Assembly: GCF_008728515.1 (NCBI RefSeq)
Contig: NC_044980.1
Location: forward strand, 35,790,290-35,854,289
Length of the DNA: 64,000 nucleotides
Source of the DNA: Papio anubis
Taxonomy: Eukaryota; Chordata; Mammalia; Primates; Cercopithecidae
Reading direction: 5' to 3'
Position numbers and translations under genes: made by a program. Positions 51,201 to 62,142 of this stretch are shown here, one piece after another. The stretch's first letter is position 1. The number at the start of each line of letters is the position of its first letter. The notes under the pieces are model-generated. The model saw only the letters and a list, made by a program, of their open reading frames with translations. It did no database searches and had not been told where the DNA came from.

Positions 51201-54200
51201 TAACTAAAGATGTGATGGAAGGATTTTTACTTTAACAGTGAGATTACTCCTAATTGCAATGTCAAGTTACTGATGTGTAGATTAAAATAAGGTCTTCTCT
51301 CAGTTCTTAAATTATCTGTTTTAAAAAATGTCTTCATTAGTCTGCATATTACTACTTTTTAATCTCAGTTTCAGAAGCAGTGTTGTTGAAAAGCAGGTGT
51401 TAGGAATGATTGTCAGTAACATTTTAGTACTAAGTAAGGCTTTACCCTTTGTCATTAACTTTTGCTTTGTTATCACAGCAGCAAGCAGAATTTATAAAGT
51501 TTTTAAACTATCATAATGTTTATACCCAAAACTCAAAATTAATTTATATACAGTTAAAGTGATAGATAGATAAAGCACACAAAGGATAAAGATAATTGTA
51601 ACTTTGTCAGTAGGGTGTCATCTAGTGGTGAAATGAGGTAGAGTATATAAAGTTTGAAAACATTGAAACACAAATCGTGCTCAAAGTAGTATCGATATTT
51701 GTACCTCATTCTGGATATTCTTTAAAGAATTAACACACATCATAACACTGTTTTCCACCAGTGAAAATCAAATAAATCATAATTTTAATGTATATTTTAA
51801 ACCTATAAATGTGTTTATTTCCATTTCATTAACAATGTACTGTTTTACAGAATAACGATACTGAAGAAGAAGAAAGGTTATGGAGAGACCTTATTATGGA
51901 GAGAGTTACAAAATCAGCAGATGCTTGTCTTACAACTATCAACATTATGACATCCCCTAACATGCCAAAAGCTGTGTACATTGAGGATGTAATTGAAAGA
52001 GTTATACAGTACACTAAATTTCATTTGCAGAATACACTTTATCCTCAGTATGATCCTGTTTACAGATTAGATCCTCATGGAGGTTAGTTCGTATAATATC
52101 AAAATTATTGTAAATTTTTGCCATGTTAGATGAGTCAAAATAGGACTTAAAATGGCACCAAAATTTTTGAATCATATAAGTTGTAATAAACACTGATTTT
52201 GATTATGGATTTGACTAGAATATAGTACTTGTTCAATCGTAATTTCTTTAGGAACTACTTATATATAATAGAAGTTATTTCTACTTGTCAGGGAAAATCT
52301 CAGAAAATGCTGCCTTCTGGTTTCATTTATCATTTCCCCCTAATTTACCCAGAAAAGCAGTTGTCTACAAAATGGATTGATTCAAGATAAATATTCCTTT
52401 TGTTCTTAACCTTTATAAATTAACAATGAAATGTATACATTTGAAGGGAGTAAGGTCAAACTTGGGTTCCTGAATAATGAACTTGATAATTCGTTGTATA
52501 ATTGAAAATTAATTTAAAGGGAAATATAATCTTACTATCCTGCTCCAATGGAGAAAAGTAGAAATCAAGATAAAATAATATTTTAGATACAAGGATTTAA
52601 TAGCCCCTGAAGATTATCTGTTGCAAGAATGTTTCTAATAGAATACCTCTAGAGAGTAATTTTCTATTTTAATAAATAAAAAGCTTTATCTTCCAGATTC
52701 TGTTTTTATGTAGTTTAAAAATTGTGTTCTCTTAATTCAAAAACAGTTTGAGTACTGTTTATTAAAAATTATTAAAACTTGATGTTTTCCTTGTCTTGAA
52801 TTTGTTTCATTTTAGGAGGCTTATTAAGTTCAAAAGCAAAACGGGCTAAATGTTCTACCCATAAGCAGAGAGTAATAGTAATGCTTTATAACAAAGTCTG
52901 TGACATTGTTAGCAGCTTATCAGAATTGCTAGAGATACAACTTCTTACAGACACAACAATTCTTCAGGTAAGTTTTTTTGGTAAGCATTTCGTATATTTC
53001 TAAACTAAATGATTGAGTCCAGTATAACCTAGCACACTCAATAATAAGACCAGCACTATATTATCAGTAATTTTTCCTATTAAGAGTATGTTATATCTAA
53101 ATTGAAGAAATAAAACTTCAGGAGTTATAAAAAGACATTTTATCAGGAGACAGATAAATGTAGTGTAAATTCCAGACTCTAAATTCTTTGAAAGATAGGT
53201 TATATTTTCATGCAGATATTAAATGTTTGTTATTTCTTTATATTCCTGTGACATTTATAAACTCAAAAAGTAGAGATTAGAGTACTGATAGCTATGAAAC
53301 AATGTACCTGCTGTATGTGCTAATGTGCTTTGAGGATGAAGAGGAACAGAGAAAAGAATAGATGCTGATTCGGTGGCGGGAAGAAAAAATGCCTTCTTAG
53401 TGTTTTCCAGTAAGCTTATGAATGTATTGGAATTAAGTAAGATAGAATGTTACTGAAATCAACTAATGTTGTATATTACTTACTCTTTTAAACAGGTTTC
53501 ATCTATGGGAATAACACCATTTTTTGTGGAAAATGTCAGTGAACTACAGTTGTGTGCCATTAAGTTAGTCACTGCAGTAAGTATAATCAATTTGTATTTT
53601 TAGTCACCCCACAAATAAAACAATATTGATGTCATTTAATCCAAACTTCCAAAAAGTAATGATGATACCTGGTTTTCAGTACATTCATTTCAATCTAAGG
53701 ACTGTTTTACTAAGTCTTAGTAGACTTTATGAATTGAGGATTTATTTTTCTGTTTTGTTAATTTTTTGAGTTATTCTGTTTCTGTCACATTTAGAACGCT
53801 TCTAAATATTTGCAAATATTTCAGCTAATAATTCCTTGATATTTATAATAAAGTTAGAATTGTTTAAAATCATTTAAATCTTGTCTGTCTATAGCTAAGA
53901 TATCATAGTCCTTTAAATGAAACTAGTGTACTCTTTGACTTCTATAAGAATGTTATAATTAATGATAGGAAAATTGAGCAACTTACCTTAGATACTGAAA
54001 ACATTTTCATTCTAAATGGCAGGTAATTTTTTTAACCGCATGATATTATTTTTTGGTTTGTTTTCTATTAATTATAAGTTTAACTTGGAATCTTATAATT
54101 ACTAAACAGGTATTCTCAAGATATGAAAAGCATAGGCAGTTAATTTTGGAAGAAATTTTTACTTCACTTGCAAGATTACCAACCAGCAAGAGGAGTTTAA

Positions 54201-57200
54201 GGAACTTCAGGTAATTAATTACAACAGAGGTCAAGTATAATGAAGAACCCCCATTATATTGAACTGTCGTACATTTATTCTTCATTCTGTCTGATTTATA
54301 CTTTAATAATTAAAAACTAGGCAATTACATCAGAACAACATGAAGAATAGCTTAGATGTGTGAACATGGCATATTTAGGGGGCTTAGAAAAGTTCACTGA
54401 TTCTCAAAGGTAAAAGATCTGTGGAAGGGTCTTTCATAATTGGCACTGTTAACATTTTAGGCCATATAACATTTTGTTATTCTTAGCTGTCTAGTGCAAT
54501 ATAGGATGCTTAGCAGCGTCCCTGATCTCTACCCATTAGATGCCAATAGATACCCTTCCTCCTTCCACTTGTGGCAACCAAAATTATCTCCAGGCACTGG
54601 AGAGCAAAATCATTCCTTACTACAAACCACAAGTCAGTGCTATTGCAAATATGGCTCAAAAGAATCAGATCAGTTCAAAGAGGATTTTATAAGATTTTTT
54701 TGTCTCAAAAAAAAACAAAGATTACTCTAATGGCAGTATGGAGAATAATCATGGAGATTAAATGCTCTTTAATCACTAAGCAGACTGTTAATAAGGAATG
54801 TTATCCACTGCTATGGTCAGCATTATTGTCTTTGCCATCATAGATAATCACCAGAATTATCTTAATATTCCTGAGTGATTAAAAGTGTTGATGTGGCATA
54901 TAGGATTATTTTTAAGATTGCTTTGAAGACTTCTTCTCTAAAATAATTATTTTATCTTAATCGTTTTTTGGACTAATTGTATACTGATAAACATTTATTG
55001 TCTGTTAAACCTGAAGAAAAACTATCAACATATAAAAGAATGCTTAGATTTTTACAATATCTGTAGAACAAAAGATGTGGACATTGATTTTTTATAATCT
55101 ATACTACTAACACTAGCACAGATGATCAAAAGCTGTAGCAGATTTTAATACCAAATGAATAACAGATTCAACAGATGAGTAGCAAAATATATGGGCATTT
55201 GGAAACTTTGAAGACTTTTATCATTTTCGAAATCATTTTGAGAAATGTTTAGTATTTTATTTTGAATTTTTATCTGCAGTGTAGGTAAAGCATAGAAGTT
55301 TTTGTTAATACTGTATTTTTCCTTTGACTGTTTTAATTATCTGAGCATGCCTAGGCATTTACTTGATGTTTTTGCTAACTTATGACAAATAATTACACAT
55401 AAGAACACTATTATAAACGCTAAAATCATGCCTAGAAATATTGGCAAACAAAGTATCATGAAACTTTCAGACAATAGATGACATCTAAATGAGAGTATCT
55501 TGATACTCCATACAAGTTTTTTTTCTTCATTAAAGGTTAAACAGTAGTGATATGGATGGAGAACCTATGTATATTCAGATGGTTACAGCACTGGTTTTAC
55601 AACTTATTCAGTGTGTGGTACACTTACCATCATCAGAGAAGGACTCTAATGCAGAAGAAGATTCAAATAAAAAAGTAAGGAATCTATTAAAGGTTTACAA
55701 CTGTACGTTATTGAAGGAAACATCTGTATTCTCTGTCATTCTCATAAAATGGAAATTCTTTCTTTTTTCCTTCTGTCTTTTTGAGATGGAGTCCTGCTCT
55801 GTCACCTAGGCTGGAGTGCAGTGGCACGATCTCAGCTCACTGCAACTTCTGCCTCCCAGGTTCAAGCTATTCTCCTGCCCCAGCCTCCTGAGTAGCTGGA
55901 ATTACAGGCACACACCACCACGCCCAGCTAATTTTTGTATTTTTAGTAGAGACAGGGTTTCACCATGTTGGTCAGGCTGGTCTCGAACTCCTGACCTCGT
56001 GGTCCACCCTCCTCAGCCTCCCAAAGTACTGGGGTTAGAGGCGTGAGCCACCGTACCTGGCCAAAACTGGTGTTCTTGAGTAGAGGTTCATGGCTGGGCT
56101 TTAAGGTTCTTTTAGAGCACTAGACGTGGTGTTGGAAGAGTTGAGTTCTGGGTCTATCTACCAGTCAGAAAACATATAAATCATTTTAATCTTTCTGAGT
56201 TCATTCTTCAGCTGTAAAATGGGGGTGATAATACTTATCAAAACTACTATACCAGGTTGTAAGGGTCAGTGAGATATTAAATGTGAAACTGAATAAGACA
56301 CTATGTAATATATGTGCATGTTGAGTATCCCTGATCCAAAAATCTGGAATCGGAAATGCTCCAAAATCTGAAACTTTTTGAGTACCAAAATGATACTCAA
56401 AGGAAATATTCATTAGGGCATTTTGCATTTCAGATTTTCAGATTAGGGATACTGAACCCGTATATAAATGCATAACATAGGATTATAATAACAGTAAATT
56501 CATGTGGAAAATGAGTTTATTCCCTCCCTAATAGGTAGCTCATGCTGAAGATTTGCTTTTGGTTTTATAGCTTTTGGAGATGTTTAGAATTTTTCCAAGT
56601 GTATACTTTTACCTCAACAAAAGTTTAAGAGAAACAAATAATTTTGTTTATCTACTGTTAGAGCCAAGCATATGTGTGTATCTTTTGGGGAATAATGATA
56701 AATATATAATAATTATTAATAACTGGACAGGCACTTTGGCTCATGCCCATAATCCCAGCACTTTGCGAGGTCAGGGCAGGCAGATTGCTTGAGGCCAGGA
56801 GTTCAAGACCAGCTTGGGCAACATGACAAAACCCTGTCTCTACAAAAAATACACAAATTAGCTGGTCGTGGTGGTATACGCCTGTCATCCCAGCTACTCA
56901 GGAGGCTGAAACGGGAGGGTCGATCGAGCCTTGAGAGATCGAGACTCAGTGAGCCAAGATTGTGCCACTGCACTCCGGCCTAGGTGACAGAATGAGACCC
57001 TGTCTAAAAATGAATGAACGAAAGAAAGAAAGTCAAATATTACCTGAAAAGTTCAGATCCTCTTTATTTCTCCTATCCCAATCCCATTGTTTGTCTCTAG
57101 TCTTCCTTTCCTAACCAGTGGTGACAAGTATGATGAATGTGTTTGTTTCTTTCTTTTAATTATTTTTATGTAAATTCGATATACAAGTATTTCATTTTTA

Positions 57201-60200
57201 AAATTTACGTAAAGGACAGTGATGACATATTTACAGCTAATTTTTTTCACTCAGCATCACTTTTAATATATACAACTCATACTAGATTGTTTTTTTACTT
57301 GAATTAAAAACACCATATCATAGAATCACAACTTAGAGCAAAAGTTTCTCTAGATATACTTAGAAGTAGAATTAAGGTAGTATACATGCATTAACTTTAC
57401 TGGAAGTTGTCAATTTGCTTACTAAAGGGTTGTTTCAGTTTATAGCCCTACTTCTTACTTAAAATTATGGTCGTTGAGAAATACTCATGTTATTTTGCAT
57501 TTTCCTGGCTATTAGTGAGCTTGAGCCCCTTTTCCTGTAGTTATTTGTCTGTTGGATTTTTATAACTATGAATTGACTATTTATATCCTAATCTTTAAAT
57601 TTCTGATGAAGGCGTTGAATTTTTTTTTTTGATTGTATGGATTATGTGTTTCTTAAACTTTGAGGTTGATATATGTTTTCTAAATTCTTTTTGTATTTTC
57701 AATCCATTTCTTTCTGTTCTGACCAGAAACAACTATTGATATTAAATTTGTTAACCGCATTTGTTACTGTTACATATTTTAATAACACTCTATCTGTATT
57801 TTTATTTGTTTCTATAAAGTTTTAAAATATGCTTAGTGTGCTAATTTTGGCTTCTGTCTTTATATATAATAGAATATTTTAAGCATTTTAGTATTTAAAT
57901 GTATTACCCCTCTTCAGTAGTAACATGACAATAGCAACAGGGCTAACTTATTGATTATTGTATCTTTATAAACTCATCTTTTTTAATTCTAGGTTGACCA
58001 GGATGTTGTCATTACCAACTCTTATGAAACAGCTATGCGAACAGCCCAAAACTTCCTCTCCATCTTCCTTAAAAAGTGAGTAACATTAATATAAATCTGG
58101 TTTTTCTTTCCACAGTGTAGAGAATAGTTCGTTTTTTAAAAAAAGATGAATCCAATTTCCTGCCATAATCTGAACCTTGAATACATCTTCCTGACCCTTG
58201 GTTTCTTCATCTTTAAAATGAGGCAATTGGAGTATTAAAAATCTGAAATTGGTATGGGACTACGGGGGGAAAAAATCTAAAATTTTGTGAATTTGCTTAT
58301 CTGTTGGACTCCAGAAATTAAAGTACTAGATTAAAATTCTGTAATTTGTCTTCAGTAAATTTTGGAGAATTTTCCTGTGGTACCTGAATAGGAAAGTTTG
58401 TGAAGAGATGTTATTTAGCCTCCATCAGAATTTTTTTTTTTTTCTTTTAATGAGACGGAGTTTCGCTCTTGGTGCCCAGGCTGGTGTGCAATGGTGCGAT
58501 CTCGGCTCATCTCAACCTCCACCTTCCAGGTTCAAGCGATTCTCCTGCCCAGCCTCCCAAGTAGGTGGGATTACAGGCATGCACCACCATGCCCCGCTAA
58601 TTTTTGTATTTTTTGTAGAGACGGGGTTTCCCCACGTTGGTCAGGCTGGTCTCAAACTCCCGACCTCTGGTGATCCACCCGCCCTGACCTCCCAAAGTGC
58701 TGGGATTACAGGCGTGAGCCACCGCACCCAGCCTAGCCTCCATAAGAATTTATGGTGATCTTGGCCGGGTGCTGTGGCTCACGCCTGTAATCCCAGCACT
58801 TTGGGAGGCCGAGGCAGGCGGATTACAAGGTCAGGAGTTCGAGACCAGCCTGACCAACATGGTGAAACCCCATCTCTACTAAAAATACAAAAAATTTAAA
58901 AATTAGCGAGACATGGTGGTGCACACCTGTAGTCCCAGCTACTTGGGAGGCTGAGGCAGGAGAATCACTGGAACCTGGAAGATGGAGGGTGGCTGTAAGC
59001 CGAGATCACGCCACTACACTCCAGCTTGGGTGAGAGCGAGACTCCATCTCAAAAAAAAAAAAAGGAAGAATTTGTGGTAATCTTGTAGGTAGAAAAACAG
59101 TGGTCATTTTTTTTTAAATGTGTTTCACTTGCGAGAAAGTAATATTAGTTTTGGTTAATGAATTCCCTTTAATTAAGGAGAAAGTGGAGTTTGTGAAATA
59201 GACTCATTTAAAGCCATATTTTATTTAATGTACTTTTATATATCTTGTTACTAAACATAGAGAAAAGAAAACTTAGCTAACAATTTCAGTCACGTTGGTA
59301 GACAGATGACTGACATGTTGTCACCTAAATTGACATCCTTTTCATTGTTTTTGAACAGATGTGGTAGTAAGCAAGGTGAAGAAGATTACAGACCACTGTT
59401 TGAAAATTTTGTTCAAGACCTTCTTTCAACAGTCAATAAGCCTGAATGGCCAGCTGCTGAACTACTCCTTAGTTTGTTAGGGAGACTGTTGGTAAGAGTA
59501 TAGCATTTAAAGATTATTAGATTACTAGAAGACAACATAATGAGGATGTACTCTGATTCACAGATGATGAATTCTTTAAAAATGTGTAAGGAAATATGAA
59601 CATTGCATCTCTTTTTGCATGTGCATAACTGTACACAATATTGTCAGTACCTTGTAGAAAATTTTCAAATGTTGTGAAGTTTGGTGCTTTCATTTCATTA
59701 CATAAGATAAGAAAACAGTGCTTTAACAATTTTTTTTGTGGGGGGGAATGTTATATTGTTAAAAGTATCTCAACAGTGAGTCATAAGTTACTCATTTCAA
59801 AGCATGAAAATGGTTAATGTAGACTCCTTATCATCTTTAAGAGTATTTATACAAATACATGGCATTTTGTAATCCTCATGTAATGCAGTAGGTAAATGCA
59901 AAGAAATACTGTGACTCTCTTTATTTTTAAACTACATTTGAACTTGCACAATACACATTGTTACAAAGCTTCTGGGACCTTTTGTGGATGGGAAAATATG
60001 TTAATACTATTCTGAAACTATAATAACTTTTTATAGGCATCAGAATTCCACCCTTAGAAATTTGTATTCAGTAATACCACATTTTGTGCAAATATACAGT
60101 TGAGCCTACATATTTAAAGAGTTATGTTGTTCTTAAGGAAGTTTAATCTGTAATTTTTTTAGTCACATGAAAATGTTCAGATTCCAGAAAATCAAAAGGC

Positions 60201-62111
60201 AAAAATGACTTTATGGGACAGTATCACAGGGGAAAAAAAAAGTTTAAATTTTAAATTATACAATTTAGATTGGGAATTTATATGATAAATTGCTATTTAA
60301 AATATATTGTTATAAATTATTAAATCAAAAACTATTTTGATATTTAGGTTCATCAGTTCAGTAACAAGTCAACAGAGATGGCTTTAAGAGTGGCATCTCT
60401 TGATTACCTTGGAACCGTTGCTGCACGGCTGAGGAAAGATGCTGTTACAAGCAAAATGGATCAAGGATCTATAGAACGCATTTTAAAACAGGTACTAAGA
60501 TACAGGATTAAAATTGTGGGAATAAATAATAGTTGTTTTCTTTGGATGTCCTTCCATTACTTTTGCATTTCATTTTGTGGATTCAAAGTAATATTTTTAC
60601 TTCTAAAAGTGGACTTTTCAAAGCCCCAGTGAGAAATTTTAAGACCCGAGAACGAATTGTTTAGTCTAACAGGGACTTCTGAATGGTTCATATAAATCAT
60701 TTACTTTCTTTTTGTGAAGTACTCTTAATAATGTATAATGGTGTTTTATATTTGATTTAACATAAATTTTATTTAAGTTTTTAATTTACTGAATGGTGAT
60801 TTAGCATACCCAATAAGATCGTTTTGTACTTTTGAATGTTATGTATCTTCTCATACCAAGGAGGTGTGAGGAGAGCTTTTTTATACTTTATTAGAGAGTT
60901 TTCATATGGGGGAAAAAAGTGTTTTATTGCTTTTTTTTTTTTTTTAATGTGGATAAGGTGGTAGTAATAAAGTTATGTGAGAAAACTGGTGAGGAAATGA
61001 TTTCTAATCCTACTGTATACAACTTCTGTTTTCATTTTTTTCTAGTCTTTTTTTATGCTCATAATCATATCCATGTTGGTAGAAATGCCTCTAATTTTTT
61101 TTTGCTATAGTTCATGTTTTGAAATAATTTCAACCTTAGAGAAAAATTGTAGGAATACTACAAAGAACTCCCGTAAAAACTTCTTGCAAATTCCTCAATT
61201 ATTGACAATTTACAAAATTTGCTTTATCATCTTTCAAAATATAGATGTATGTGTGTCTGTATATGCATTTATTTAAAATTTTGTTTTGAACCACTTGAAG
61301 TTGCAGACGTGATTCCCTCTTTACCCCTGAATTCTCTAATGCAGTGATTTTCAAAGTGTGATCCCCTTGACAAGTAGCACCAATATTAAAATCACCTGGG
61401 AACTAACAAGTACATTTCTAACAAAAATACAAATTCTTAGGACCCTCCCTGGACCTACTGAATCAAAAACTCTTGGTTTAACAAGCCCTCCAGGTGATTC
61501 TAATGAGTGAATGCTGAAGCTTGGGAGCCACTGCTTAGTGTATATTTCTGCAAACAAGAGCTCTCACTTAAATATCTATAGTACAATTATCAAAAGCAAA
61601 AAATTATCATTAATATAATATTAACATCTAATATAATACTACAGTACCTACTCTGGTAAATTATAATTTGTTGCTGTCATTATTTTAATGCTCAAATCAT
61701 CCTAGATTTGATCAATGAGAACCCTTTGAAGCTGGCTTTTATGTCCTTTTGATATGTTCCCATCATAATTTGAGGGCTTGCTTTCTAGAACAAAAAGGTG
61801 TTTCAGGCAGATCTTTTACCTTCCCTACCCTAGCACTGGGATCAGCTGTTTCTCCTAGGAATCTTGGTTCCTTTTATTGGTGAATTGTAATGTAGAAACG
61901 AAGTTACTGGATGACTTACTGTATTTCTTAAAGTGGGCCTGGAACCTCTTATTGCCATGTATGGCTATACTGATTATACATTGTGCAACTCAAGGGGAAG
62001 GATCATTTGTAAATTTTCATGACTCTCAACTCGTATTTCCAAAAGCAAATTCTTCCTACCTCTGAAGATTTAACACATTTTTCTGATCATTTTTATGTCA
62101 ACTACCTATGA

Positions 62112-62142
<31 letters not shown>

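Larger units (their letters stand above)
48811..51850 (+). other. NIPBL: Intron 16 of NIPBL
   Basis: gtaagt donor, ttttacag acceptor. It contains a Tigger-like MITE, a MIR fragment, an old antisense Alu and a hAT MITE. 50677-51850 is AT-rich with nothing recognised. Confidence 0.88.
55675..57992 (+). other. NIPBL: Intron 21 of NIPBL
   Basis: gtaagg donor, attctag acceptor. It contains an antisense Alu, a MIR, a DNA MITE and a sense Alu. 57034-57992 is AT-rich with nothing recognised. Confidence 0.88.
58076..59358 (+). other. NIPBL: Intron 22 of NIPBL
   Basis: gtgagt donor, ttgaacag acceptor. Half of it is the inverted Alu pair listed next. The remainder (58076-58416, 59085-59358) shows nothing else. 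Confidence 0.9.
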
